64,000 bases of DNA, taken from positions 19,234-83,233 of IMG/VR virus record IMGVR_UViG_3300046703_000247; one strand, 5' to 3'. The DNA comes from a virus. The notes below the pieces were generated by a model that was given only the letters and a program-made list of their open reading frames with translations, had not been told where the DNA came from and ran no database searches. This document shows, one piece after another, positions 21,801 through 27,754 of this stretch (its first letter is position 1; every line of letters begins with the position of its first letter). Position numbers and translations under genes: made by a program.

Positions 21801-24800
21801 GCCCACTGGGTAGGAACCGGCAAAACCTTCGAAGGCATCACCATCGGCATGGAGCTGAAGCGGCTGGGTCTCATCCAGCGGCCGATGTACGTGGTTCCGA
21901 ACGCCACCCTGGGCGGTTGGCAGTTGCAGTTCAACCAACTCTACCCGCAGAAGCGCGTCATTGTTTTCAGCGAGAAGGACCTGGAGAAGGAAAACCGGCG
22001 GGCCACTATCGCGCGCATCGCGGGCGGCGAGTGGGACGCGGTTGTCATGCCCGAGTCCAGTTTCCGGTTCATCCGCACCGGCGACGAGATCTTCAACCAG
22101 CATTTTCAGCGTCTCCAGGAAGAATTGGACACCTCCATCCAAGAGGCTGAGGGCGCCGGGATGGACACCCGGATGATTAAGCGCATGGAAAAGATGCGCG
22201 ACAAGCTGCTCACGGCCCTGCAGGATAAGCGCAACGCGGAGCGGCAGGATCAGACCATCATCTGGGAGCAGTTGGGGATCGATTGGCTGTTCGTGGACGA
22301 ATCCCACCACTACCGCAAGTTGGGGTTCTCAACCAAACAGCAGAACATCGCCGGCATCGATGTGAACGGCAACCAGATGACGTTCGACCTGCTCATGAAG
22401 ATGCGGCACGTCCAGACGACCGGGCGCGGAGTGGTCTTCGCCACGGGTACACCGATTGTCAACACCATTGGGGAAATGTACTCTCTGATGCGCTACCTGA
22501 TTGAGCCGGAAATGCAGGCGCGCGGCATCGGCCGCTTCGATGAATGGTCGGCCGACTACGCCCGGACGGTCCCCGTGTTCGAACCGAAGGTGGAGGGTGG
22601 CGGCTACCGGATGAAGGACCGCTTCGCCCGCATCGTCAACATCCCCGAGTTGGCGAACCTGTTCCGCTCCTTCGCCGATGTGGTCACCAATGACATGGTA
22701 GACCTAAAGATCCCGGGTTTGGCGGGAGGGGAACGCAAGAGCATCCTGACGGACTTGAGCGACGAGCAGACTCAATATCTGGAAGAAGATCTGCGACCCC
22801 GCGGGGCCGCTATTCGCCACAACCCCCGGGATGCCATGCCGGACAACATGCTGGCTGTCTATACCGACGCCGGCAAGATGGCATTGGACATCCGGACGGT
22901 AATGCCGCACGCCAAAGAGGACCCCGGCAGCCGGCTGAACAAAGCCGCCGAAATCATCTTCCGCGACTGGCAGGACAGCGCGAAGACGAAGGGCGTACAG
23001 GCCATATTCTGCGACTGGGGCAAGCCCAACAGCGCGCGCCCCCTTGCGGATCGCGGGCAGTTCTCGGTGTACGACGAGCTGATTCGAAAGCTGATTAAAA
23101 AAGGCATCCCGCGCGAGCAGATTGCCACTATCTATCAGGCGAAAGGGAAGGACCAGCGGGCCCGGCTCTTCCAGCAGGTGAACGAGGGGACCATCCGGAT
23201 CATCCTCGGTTCCACGAAGAAGCTCGGTGAAGGCGTAAACATTCAGGAGCGCCTATATTCCCTTCATCACCTGGACCTGCCGCACACGCCCTCGGAACTA
23301 GACCAGCGCGAAGGCCGCGCCCTGCGCCAAGGGAACACCAACCCCGACGTGCGGGTGTACTACTACATGACCCGGGGCTCACTCGACGAAATGAAGTTCG
23401 CCAACGTCCTGCGTAAGGCGAAGTTCATCCTGGCCATGATGCAGGGCAAGGCCACGGTACGCGAGGCCGACGACGTGGGCGGTATGATCCCCTCTCTTGA
23501 GATGTTCCAGGCGGCCACCTCGGGGGATCCGCGCGTGCTGAGGAAGATGGAGGTTGACGCCGAAGTAGCGCGCCTCGAGGCCATTCACTACGCCTGGCGG
23601 AATCAGCAATGGGACGAGCGGCGCCAGTTGGCGGACCTGCCTGGCAGAATCAGTCGCTTTGAAACTACCATCTCCAATTCCCGAAGTGACATCGCCCTGC
23701 GGGACGCGCACCTGCCGGGGGTGTGGTCGGTCCGCGGGCAGACCTATGAAGGCAAAACTCCGGAAGCGGCGAAGGCACTTGCCGAGTACTCCAACAGCAG
23801 GCGAAGGGAGCATGACGCGGATCTGAAAACGGAGATGGCCAAGGCTATAGCGGAAGGCGGTGAAGACGCCAAGAAGGTCCGCGCGCTACAGAATCGAGCC
23901 TTTACAGAAGCGGGGAAGCGCTTTCCTCCCGAGATCATCGCTGAATACGCCGGTTTCAAGATCCGGTTTGATCCCATTGATGGGGCAATGACCATCGTTG
24001 GCGAAGGGTCCGCATACGGGATGGAGCGGCAGGACACCGCGACAGGCACGCTCGCGAGCGCAGCCTACTTCATTCACCACCATTTTGAAAAGGCCATCAC
24101 CAGTGCCGAAGAGGACATTGCCCGCGCCAGGCGCGACGAGGAACAGTTGCAGATCTCTGTCGGAAAGTCCTGGCCCTATCAGAAGCAGTTCGACAACCTG
24201 GTTGCCGAGCAGGAGACCCTGACTCACGATTTGGGCGGCGATCACGGAGACCCCGGCGCCGCTCTGCTCGAGGATGGGGAGGAAATAGAAGACAAGCGGG
24301 TGGAAGCCGAGGAGACGGCAGAGTCTGGAGACGAGGCCCAGCCGGAGCAGCCGCACCCAACCACACCCAATCCACCTACGCCGGGCCGGCGGCCGGGAGC
24401 AGCTACGCAATCCCGCCGCTCCAGCCAGGCCGGCGCGGCCAGCCTCGATCTGCTCACCCTGGGAGCGCCCAAGTTCATCCAAGAGGATGTCGCCCCAGCC
24501 CTCGGCAGGGTCGCCCAGAACTTTGTGGCGGTCAAAAACGAGATCTTCACGATTATCGCCCCGGCCGCTCGCGGGCCCGCCGCCAAACAAACTGCCCTCT
24601 CCGTGCGCTACCGGGCGGCCGAGTTGGCCCAGAAGACGGACCGTGCCCTGGCCGCCCTCAAGGAAACCCGCCGCTACTTCGACTCGCTGCCCGAGTGGAA
24701 CCGGTTGGAGTTCATGGACCGCATCGAAAACGGCCAGCAGCAGATCTATCCACAGGAGGACGCGATTGCTGAGGTCTTTCGCGAGATGCTCGACGGCCGC

Positions 24801-27182
24801 CGGCAGGATGTGCAGGATTTGGGAACCGGAAAACTTGAGAACTGGATCGAGAACTACTTCCCACACATCTGGGAGGACCCCGAAAAGGCCACCAAGTTCG
24901 CCGCCGACTGGCTCGCAAAGCGCCCGTTCGAAGGAAAGAAAGCGTTTCTCAAGAAGCGCAAGATCCCTACTATTCAAGAGGGCATGAACGCCGGGCTCGT
25001 GCCGGTCTCAACCAACCCCGTCGACCTGGTCCTCATGAAGGTCCGGGAGATGGACAAGTACATCATGGCCCACAAGGCCCTCGGCGATCTGAAGGACATG
25101 GGCTTTCTGCCATTCGTTTCCTCTTTCGACAAACTCCCGGAGGGTCACAAGTGGATCGATGACCGGGTCGCCACGGTCTTCGGGCCACCCACCGTCACAG
25201 TGAAAGAGGCCTTCGATCAGCAGTTGAGCGACCGGCTGAACCAGTTGGCCGACGCCCTCGGCATCAAACACGAGCGCAAGGTCCAAATCGGCGGTCAGCG
25301 AAGCGGGTATGCCGAAAAAGCCAGCGGCAAAGTGGTGACGCGCTTCGCCTCCCCCGAGAGCGTGCTGATCCACGAGATCGGCCACCAGTTGGAGTGGAAG
25401 TACAACCTGCTCTCCCTGCTGAAAGACCGCGACTTCCCGGAGCGCACCAAGGAACTGCGCGCGCTGGCGGACCTCCGCTATGAGGGGGACCCCGACGTCG
25501 CCGAATCCTTCAAGAAGTACGTGCGCCGGAAGGACGAGAAGATCGCCAACGCGGTGATGGCGGTGCTGTACGCGCCGGAGAAAGTCAAAGCCGTGGCGCC
25601 CAACACCTGGGATTTTCTACGCGATGAGCTGTGGCATATCCCCGCGTTGCGGCCACTGTTTGACATCAAACCTTCCCTGGTGCTCGGAGCCCGCACAGCG
25701 GAAGTGCCGGTTGGTGGGCTGGTGATTATTGGGAGGTACGCGGCGCCTGAGCCTGCCGCGCGCGTGCTCAACAACTACCTCTCTCCGGGCCTGCGGGACA
25801 GGAGCATGCTATTCCGGTCCTACCTGGGGGCGGCCAACGTGCTGAACCAGTTCCAATTGGGTTGGAGCGCGTTCCACTTGGGGTTCACCAGCATGGATGC
25901 GGCGGTTTCGAAGTTCGGCCTGGGGATCTACCAACTGGCCCACGGTCATCCGCTCGAGGCCTTGGGTTCCATGGCGCTCACTCCCGTGGCTCCCTTCACC
26001 AACATCCTGCACGGGGACAAAATCCTGAAGGAATGGGATCATCCGGGAACCCAGAGCGCACAGATTGCTGAACTGGTCGACGCCATGGTCCAGGCCGGCG
26101 GCCGGGCCCACATGGACAAGTTCTATGAGACCCAGATCAGCAAGCGGATGACAAACACCATGCGCGGTGCCCTTCAGGCGTGGCAGGGCGGCAACTGGGT
26201 GGGCGCTGGGGCACGAATCGTGGGAGCTGGGCTGCAACTGCCCTTCGCCCTCACCGAGCAGGCTTCTCGCCCCATCATGGAATGGCTGGTTCCACGTCAG
26301 AAGATGGGCGTCTTCGCGGACATGGCGCGATTTGAACTGGATCGCCTTGGAAATAATGCAACCGAGCAGGACAAGCGGGCAGCCCTCGCCAAGGCCTGGG
26401 ATTCGGTTGACAACCGCATGGGCCAACTCGTCTACGACAACCTCTTCTGGAACAAGGTCACCAAGGACCTGGCCATGGGTTCGATCCGGTCGGTAGGTTG
26501 GAACGTCGGAACAATCCGGGAACTGGTGGGAGGCGCCGGAGATACCGTGGTTGCTCTCGGGGGCGCCCTCGGCGGGAAGAAGCCCGAGATGACCTGGCGC
26601 ATGTCCTACCTGATTGCCCTGCCGATCGTCGTCGGGATTCTGGGGGCCATCCTTTATTACCTGTTCAACGGCAAGGCACCCGAGAACCTGCGCGACGTAT
26701 ATGCCCCGCGGACCGGTCTCAAGGACAAGTCTGGGATGCCCGAGCGGCTGATGCTGCCGAGCTACATGAAGGACGTGATCCACTACACCAAGGAACCCGT
26801 CCGGACGGCCACCAATAAAATCCATCCGCTGCTCACGCTGATCGCCGACACGCTCACCAACGAAGACTTCGCGCACCGAAAGATTCGTGATCCCAAGGAC
26901 CCGCTCGAGAAGCAGCTCGTTGAATTGGCGGACCACGTTGCCACGCAATTCGTCCCAATGGCCTGGCGGGGCTGGGTGGACCCCGGCAAGCGGCGCCCGC
27001 AGGCCAACTGGACCGAGGAATATCTGCCGTTCGTCGGCATCACCCCAGCACCGAAGGCCATCAAGGAAGGCGGAAACCAGCCGGCCACCGCCGCCCCGAA
27101 CCTCCGCCGCATGTTGAGCGCCCCGGCCTCGGGCTACCGTGGCGGCTCACTCAAGCAACTCGGCCGCCCCGCCGGCTACTGA
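9822..27182 (+). CDS. Giant polyvalent protein: transglycosylase, 2H phosphoesterase, MTase/helicase, zincin
   Basis: One frame of 5786 residues. In order: a lytic transglycosylase at 18-140 (catalytic Glu45 in ANRES, GVMQLMPETA, AAYNAG) and a phage TARP-type domain at 168-250. A hydrophobic segment lies near 488-520. A 2H phosphoesterase has HVT at 1639 and HAT at 1715. A conserved FIAHYNINGFYEEYF unit lies near 1845 and a SAP-like motif near 2356-2390. A DarB-type adenine methyltransferase spans 3190-3480 (LEPAVGVGNFF; SNVPF near 3379). An SF2 helicase spans 3965-4560 (Walker A VGTGKT near 3997, VDESHH near 4158, QREGRALRQ near 4494). A zincin HEIGH sits at 5184, with C-terminal membrane segments near 5597-5616. 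This fits the class of phage polyvalent proteins injected with DNA to breach the wall and block host defence. Eight palindromic elements lie in its linkers. Confidence 0.85.
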   Translation: MPLTDTPDSFVPDVPTPEEVEAELRAAAKAHGLDEDLALRVANRESRLTQSATSPKKARGVMQLMPETAKTLGVDPEDWQQNIQGGVKLLKSNLDYYKGDTRKALAAYNAGRGPVDKYNGVPPYKETQEYVDNILGKPVAPPPSFEPDPPSFEADQPVTIPGLLKPGNIDLTARPVHKNPDGTTSTVLSMRFGEDGKEILVPKVSEDGTWILSDEEAVDTYHKTGKHLGIFKDVPSANAYAQQLHEDYASGRIKLKTPGAADPPSFEADQPTALQVPAQIPSRAELATMGERLGVLRMTLDTQAEQMARNRAALEAEAQQFTPKTPPEQLAAFDQKVKLHNLDLAEFQNAVAGHAKDIEAYNAGTAAFNENLGRYDQAMKVPPGTQRTGLPGMPLTRMPVQVQPSGVLGLAKESLPWKIANTQAFKALGLPTTADAYDYSVEAAKKLVAKVLGEPSETTARKHPGVAATLTFGARVARLFPEVADFILTPAGTATAIATAVAPPAVVAGVGAAFSTDIALKANDAIEVARTNPTPENIGEAVKLSAMALLPFLRPAAELGRKVERGIEQHNVQAAQLVERERTQGLGKEWGQAILGEEPVRVEIAGKSHTIQALGGNPVAGSVRPRPTYQVVDDATGKAVYSGEAPAVQGYLEQQQAVRVGGLVTSVDQISAQLDTEYSKAVADRAVAQSVRDQIRQLQKFSPEQLKAEQAKGKVILDHEAELNQKGVAGLSETDLVEVQQHLQMVDDLLAGKPISDNFAEQAVKEADAHISEIQKKRAQLGAEGTKLPQAQRPAAPGPAAPAVIAKGTTVAGGKITVTEVKGGKVGFEKTMPGGQKIRGTMPIEAFRSQFLATSQPVQPQPTAQPKPRETEPTVPSPKPTFSLSEAEQAQYDQVAEFARTAGKPLTDKLLWEKLKIPRHEGAKILAVMKQQGALDQQGQPQALSPQPVVQPQPPGAKPAVSPLATPLPLNAAPVGQAYQGELAGDWSPYYRTMAEAQAAGAKNVQLGAAPEVWNGQKWAGAVSNDAKQQAQPQPPGAKPAVSPLATPLPSEPQTPALEALKRQMSDFYRRRVRVNDRTFVGGVYNPNRSEEERQSIDAQLEEIDSEARSVLSKVPQNDLPELMSADNRMRVLEGDNPLTRNDRGGPDWAAQEWLNRIVEVTPERAALSAPTSTPAPAGKQIAAPQPPAVRAPAPAETPASFEPDTLPRSLELEQKHGLSPAEAAVINHALDRLPQVRKDYSSAAEALQKEALRLAAPANVPLDKIANIKLLKRILADYLDPEQFRAAEAQNKEPWQMTREEFTAPVREDLARWNSSFDELRAKRGGTRGQTPAQALFDAKQKHEEGRKPYLERIAETEQLHERNIRRAVADGKPVPAAVLAEYPDLKPAQALDPDQVYRRAQAEMERRHLKQGLEQLIALDPDNPREDDLGVGNDLEDVTGNLQSIGFSRPEIQAVLEGRRQRLQAHREQSARAAEAIKPAMPGGVVYEAVGKAVGASRDKKDSQMFVWRTDSEKQGYEFLNALGNNLQYGHKDLPAAIRAVAEQNPDWTDLSKTALTALGREEVVSEKKPQVASPESQPKEKPTEYDFASTQVNLPPEIAQAMQEFNAQIPDEDLAVEAGAKYGGETAAKGREEQSHVTLLYGIKSENPDAVRKLLENQPPITLKLGKTSVFAGTDNGDVLKIDVESEDLERLNKLLKDNLEFTETHPGYKPHATLAYLKVGKGKEWSGKDVPGVTGKTVTLDRIAFSDKSGEQTSIQLKGEKPQTTPKPQPRETEPTVPSPKPASSLSEIPKPKAYTFANHKFMSAKDKQLTFKAWITFLRNGLQQKDFTKRLYEQLHQHMGFIAHYNINGFYEEYFLHGEDTERFIQHFDLADHRYGPDSTNGFWMNSDTAKDLNRAMVDEAAPYLPGLLEKAAAGQKAEDLAEAQRLQAKHGAPAPAPVVTHKLQGGGIVQELKSPELRFQKNDHVRWTDKDGNAKEGYVSRVEGHLVFIGTESDQKFGMFRPVMASKVELIEDEGDTPTPKRDEGVEGKQPQVASPRAPAKTEAPAKTGDIERQITEAESDLAAARKLYEGTEDGTLDQEEAIREMHQALAEVNRLQAEAAKENPLLTEQAEGRRQTMPPMPKGKESHWQQLMDDSSDLGATAGEEYVVDYGLWVERGKPAGKEPEKPNAERETSIDRGEYPKGWLRQAAAEFQTSFDKEVAKGLKEIEQETARNAAGAAADAARELEIRKAEIQDLAAKLREHASGDRTDLAERKRLVTAALDLKTGKKLNEDTDALWEQAIRPAIEAIRRAAVDKIEGKQITPDTPVWEMRPAQYLEHRREQALQIPKGSFLEREPGEWRTEFLVTLSKEELGVLLRLNGLPINGTKAMMVQRFQDARALRNQFEGKTAEQIEEEMTGAEIDRALEQLGAGKYGNKLTRAGTILGTIQSQRKKGESVLAEFNYQRAIYRAVGKGQPVPEEIQKKYGAFQTIEDVAAAIPEEGTAEPDKKIRIGDRVTWKGFDKVVRVGTVSHIRHHIENGRERNTLEIDGDDHGRYFPDDVDVTKVAAETRDEGGAGEATAGLRPQQAPAETPAEPTEYALSGDTYRFKNIIRAQLQGKWNGKEKVWIIPASQVEAARKLSKKIEVKPFGQVKTAPAQPPMDEQTASAVIQDLVKTISEAQEEVHFAQNDKDTDKGASTQANEAKLATAVKDLRSVVTEAKKYLDFPNAPESDREALRTQLYRAEQNLRGYERPGPSINQTIEAEKYVEKLTGPEQTYAAKYKDYWLGKIAEEPPYVGVHINPLRAEGIRTHLKHVLGKRVEVTGGPEATKPATETRVPKWGNLTELEAELLRGLNRPQPIGDLFDSIGQHWPDSEKIKVLHALDSHGLVKAIHGGGYERTEAGTVAIGKGPAEAYLPKGTAPAPAPKGSFKYEFQVHGEGGKWSDNALRFATEKEAQAAGDEHLTRWTMADAVRVVPSEDAPNYRWDDDQYKSVRLSGKEEGVQGEKPEVSPPEAPAPTVEEALAIIERKGSAHWEDTTIKVVPHPSVTGMVDTDGTSFSVEVTRNGERNIIEAAPLSLEDAQKKAARMLVERAKLPPLGKKQSIMEAEQPNAPGGIQQPVRSTGARPVEEQLPEGSRAPGEAGNAPQVGRVRDQAGGRGTRAGAGKRSELHPGGGSVPTRVGPATDVERSLPPRSRDVANNRHEHDFRIPDRRVISGSPETRAKANLAAIRLLREIQQDNRAATVEEQETLARYVGWGAVPQLFAGNTSEWKALQNDLRKSLSEEEYSLAQNSTKNAHYTGDEVVDAMWATLERMGATPGMNWLEPAVGVGNFFGRQPEALLAGSRRIGIDKDSLSAQIATLLYPDSGIQNQPFEEAELPKDYFDAAISNVPFADVKVHDPEFRNKIYLRSSVHNYFFAKTLGNVKPGGIVAFITSHYTMDAYGQEARAFRKWIASQADFLGAVRLPSNAFMQSSGTHVITDIVFLQKRLPNAAPAGEDWVETVNKTLSGQWGVYPVTTNAYYKRHPEHLLGEEKLKRGQFSDHDYFVEGELTPAALKKALSKIPGQFQQWQTGATAPRRIALREIRAESDKAKLGALFFDDKGDLFRKTSKGSAEPIPVSADAKQKIKGQLELRNAYAELLELERKDAPEAALDSARKRLNRMYDKYVAEHGPLSSRSNTELLKGDPDAPHVVSLERKWDPKTKTAEKSPIFKRRMLQPPKALEHTADAKDALYVSLNQTGRIDFERMEKLTGKGSTQLQSELKGIIYQDPTSREWEMADEYLSGAVRTKLRQAQAVAKLEPEFEENVKALEQVQPDDIPPAQIRVALGATWVPIDIYTEFATHILNSSTDTPVRYVANHWHVDEPYYSSARSKSQWDTGRMNAHQILEGSLNMTRLKVHDWDSDKKRDVINQPETAAAQAKQQELQTYFERWLLSTEAARTDQMVRLYNDAKNDLRLPTFDGSHLTLPEIVRDPQIVTGGDLAPHQKNAVWRGIKQRNVLLAHWVGTGKTFEGITIGMELKRLGLIQRPMYVVPNATLGGWQLQFNQLYPQKRVIVFSEKDLEKENRRATIARIAGGEWDAVVMPESSFRFIRTGDEIFNQHFQRLQEELDTSIQEAEGAGMDTRMIKRMEKMRDKLLTALQDKRNAERQDQTIIWEQLGIDWLFVDESHHYRKLGFSTKQQNIAGIDVNGNQMTFDLLMKMRHVQTTGRGVVFATGTPIVNTIGEMYSLMRYLIEPEMQARGIGRFDEWSADYARTVPVFEPKVEGGGYRMKDRFARIVNIPELANLFRSFADVVTNDMVDLKIPGLAGGERKSILTDLSDEQTQYLEEDLRPRGAAIRHNPRDAMPDNMLAVYTDAGKMALDIRTVMPHAKEDPGSRLNKAAEIIFRDWQDSAKTKGVQAIFCDWGKPNSARPLADRGQFSVYDELIRKLIKKGIPREQIATIYQAKGKDQRARLFQQVNEGTIRIILGSTKKLGEGVNIQERLYSLHHLDLPHTPSELDQREGRALRQGNTNPDVRVYYYMTRGSLDEMKFANVLRKAKFILAMMQGKATVREADDVGGMIPSLEMFQAATSGDPRVLRKMEVDAEVARLEAIHYAWRNQQWDERRQLADLPGRISRFETTISNSRSDIALRDAHLPGVWSVRGQTYEGKTPEAAKALAEYSNSRRREHDADLKTEMAKAIAEGGEDAKKVRALQNRAFTEAGKRFPPEIIAEYAGFKIRFDPIDGAMTIVGEGSAYGMERQDTATGTLASAAYFIHHHFEKAITSAEEDIARARRDEEQLQISVGKSWPYQKQFDNLVAEQETLTHDLGGDHGDPGAALLEDGEEIEDKRVEAEETAESGDEAQPEQPHPTTPNPPTPGRRPGAATQSRRSSQAGAASLDLLTLGAPKFIQEDVAPALGRVAQNFVAVKNEIFTIIAPAARGPAAKQTALSVRYRAAELAQKTDRALAALKETRRYFDSLPEWNRLEFMDRIENGQQQIYPQEDAIAEVFREMLDGRRQDVQDLGTGKLENWIENYFPHIWEDPEKATKFAADWLAKRPFEGKKAFLKKRKIPTIQEGMNAGLVPVSTNPVDLVLMKVREMDKYIMAHKALGDLKDMGFLPFVSSFDKLPEGHKWIDDRVATVFGPPTVTVKEAFDQQLSDRLNQLADALGIKHERKVQIGGQRSGYAEKASGKVVTRFASPESVLIHEIGHQLEWKYNLLSLLKDRDFPERTKELRALADLRYEGDPDVAESFKKYVRRKDEKIANAVMAVLYAPEKVKAVAPNTWDFLRDELWHIPALRPLFDIKPSLVLGARTAEVPVGGLVIIGRYAAPEPAARVLNNYLSPGLRDRSMLFRSYLGAANVLNQFQLGWSAFHLGFTSMDAAVSKFGLGIYQLAHGHPLEALGSMALTPVAPFTNILHGDKILKEWDHPGTQSAQIAELVDAMVQAGGRAHMDKFYETQISKRMTNTMRGALQAWQGGNWVGAGARIVGAGLQLPFALTEQASRPIMEWLVPRQKMGVFADMARFELDRLGNNATEQDKRAALAKAWDSVDNRMGQLVYDNLFWNKVTKDLAMGSIRSVGWNVGTIRELVGGAGDTVVALGGALGGKKPEMTWRMSYLIALPIVVGILGAILYYLFNGKAPENLRDVYAPRTGLKDKSGMPERLMLPSYMKDVIHYTKEPVRTATNKIHPLLTLIADTLTNEDFAHRKIRDPKDPLEKQLVELADHVATQFVPMAWRGWVDPGKRRPQANWTEEYLPFVGITPAPKAIKEGGNQPATAAPNLRRMLSAPASGYRGGSLKQLGRPAGY
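12417..12478 (-). repeat. Palindromic interspersed element, copy 5 (inside giant ORF)
   Basis: Reverse copy, in frame, at residues 866-886. Plus-strand arms are GGGAGACGGAACC and GGTTCCTTCTCCC; it encodes RETEPTVPSPKPTFSLSE. It lies in a Pro/Gln-rich linker. It is nearly the same as copy 9. Confidence 0.9.
12677..12732 (-). repeat. Palindromic interspersed element, copy 6 (inside giant ORF)
   Basis: Reverse copy, in frame, at residues 952-971. Arms are GGGGCGAAACC and GGTTTCTCCCC; it encodes PPGAKPAVSPLATPLP. It is identical to copy 7 over the whole element and part of the flank. Confidence 0.9.
12920..12974 (-). repeat. Palindromic interspersed element, copy 7 (inside giant ORF)
   Basis: Reverse copy, in frame, at residues 1034-1052. 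It is identical to copy 6, 243 bases upstream, including the shared flank CAGCCGCAGCCTCC. This points to a recent local duplication or gene conversion. Confidence 0.9.
14506..14565 (+). repeat. Palindromic interspersed element, copy 8 (inside giant ORF)
   Basis: Forward copy, in frame, at residues 1562-1582, just before the 2H phosphoesterase. Arms are CGGAGAAGAAACC and GGTTGCGTCTCCG; it encodes SEKKPQVASPESQPK. The upper stem contains one non-compensated pair. Confidence 0.9.
15134..15196 (-). repeat. Palindromic interspersed element, copy 9 (inside giant ORF)
   Basis: Reverse copy, in frame, at residues 1771-1792, just after the 2H phosphoesterase. It encodes RETEPTVPSPKPASSLSE, almost the same as copy 5. 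Copies 8 and 9 bracket this domain in opposite orientations. Confidence 0.9.
15899..15956 (+). repeat. Palindromic interspersed element, copy 10 (inside giant ORF)
   Basis: Forward copy, in frame, at residues 2026-2046. Leader AAAGGGATGAAGGGG, arms GGGGAAGCAACC and GGTGGCGTCCCC; it encodes GKQPQVASPRAPA. Confidence 0.9.
17494..17553 (+). repeat. Palindromic interspersed element, copy 11 (inside giant ORF)
   Basis: Forward copy at residues 2558-2578, read in a different phase from the other forward copies; it encodes GEATAGLRPQQAP. Arms are GGGGGAAGCAACC and GGTTGCGTCCCC. Confidence 0.9.
18779..18836 (+). repeat. Palindromic interspersed element, copy 12 (inside giant ORF)
   Basis: Forward copy, in frame, at residues 2986-3006. 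The core has GGAGAAACC and GGTTTCGCCTCC arms; it encodes GEKPEVSPPEAPA. This is the last copy before the methyltransferase/helicase half. Confidence 0.9.
19123..19386 (+). CDS. Nested out-of-frame gene in the giant ORF (candidate)
   Basis: An 87-residue protein in the +1 frame relative to the giant ORF. ATG 19123 is preceded by GGAGGCGGAG with about 7 bases of spacing, the best ribosome site for kilobases around. The product looks like a normal folded helical protein: SPFVQLVLDQW, then FPKEAERLEKQGTLLKWAEY and an acidic tail with LSLPEWGQ. Over the same bases the giant ORF reads as Gly/Arg/Pro/Ala-rich low-complexity sequence, which is what an out-of-frame reading of a real gene looks like. 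Either both frames are used, or this gene once separated two genes that are now fused. The family is not recognised with certainty. Confidence 0.55.
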   Translation: MPQVEYSSPFVQLVLDQWKNNFPKEAERLEKQGTLLKWAEYATKRAGAVHEQALANGASYTQAEDLSLPEWGQPPTLNDPSLPVPET

Positions 27183-27218
27183 AACATCCTGCAACCCACT
27201 GAAACGCTCTGCAACACC

Positions 27219-27635
27219 ATGCTCCCCAGCCGAAAGCTGATCGCCTTCTTATCGCTCTACGAGACCCTGGACCCCCAGAAGTTGTTGCAGGTCACCGCCG
27301 GCCTGAATCACCTGGTCACAGCCCCCTTATCGCGCCACCAGTTCGACGCCTTAGTCTCATTGACGTGCAGCATCGGGGTCTCGGACCTGCGCACTTCGAA
27401 CCTGCTTTACCAGATTAATCTGTCGAATTGGGAAGCCGCAGCAAAGGAGTGGAAGCGCTGGCACTGGTGGCAAGGGGTACCCCACCTAGCCGACGACCGG
27501 CGCGCGGCGGAACTGAAGATCTGGGAGCAAGGCTGGCCCGTCAGTAAATCGAAACGAAAGGAACGACCATGCCAAAAGACCCGACCTACCACAAGGCCGC
27601 AAGCGAAACGCGGTTGCGGATCCGCCACGCAATAA
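27219..27635 (+). CDS. GH24 lysozyme-like protein, catalytic site degenerate
   Basis: A 138-residue protein. The C-terminal two thirds follow the phage lysozyme (GH24) pattern: VTAGLNHLVTAPLSRHQFDAL, a SLTCSIGVSDLRTSNLL helix-turn with a variant of the STLL motif, WEAAAKEWKRW, and DDRRAAELKIWE at the end. The usual N-terminal FEG with the catalytic Glu is replaced by FLSLYE, and TIGYGH by VTAGLNH. Activity is therefore uncertain. It stands first in the lysis region. The last 67 bases overlap the next gene, so the C-terminal tail may not be conserved. No strong ribosome site precedes ATG 27219. Confidence 0.6.
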   Translation: MLPSRKLIAFLSLYETLDPQKLLQVTAGLNHLVTAPLSRHQFDALVSLTCSIGVSDLRTSNLLYQINLSNWEAAAKEWKRWHWWQGVPHLADDRRAAELKIWEQGWPVSKSKRKERPCQKTRPTTRPQAKRGCGSATQ

Positions 27636-27754
27636 AGTGCATTTTCAAGGCCGCCCCGCATTCCTGTTGGGTGGTTGTGGACATCGAGAAAAAGATCAAC
27701 CAGTTCATCCTGGGGATGGACGAGCGGCAGGACAAGCGGAAGGGTGGATTGTGA
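27569..27754 (+). CDS. Small protein of unknown function
   Basis: A 61-residue protein. The start is supported by AAAGGAAC just upstream of ATG 27569. It is mixed helical, with HAIKCIFKAAPHSCWVVVDIEKKINQFILG. Its stop overlaps the next start (TGATG). It lies between the lysozyme-like gene and a holin-like gene, so a lysis accessory role is possible but unsupported by any motif. Confidence 0.5.
   Translation: MPKDPTYHKAASETRLRIRHAIKCIFKAAPHSCWVVVDIEKKINQFILGMDERQDKRKGGL

Noticed and set aside
23886-24977. 363-codon minus-strand frame in the giant gene
   Set aside because: Antisense frame with no motif or ribosome site, opposite conserved helicase and linker sequence.
19400-27182. Reading the methyltransferase/helicase half as a separate gene
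   Set aside because: The frame is continuous and no start with a ribosome site was found near 19400; kept as one gene with the fusion noted as a finding.
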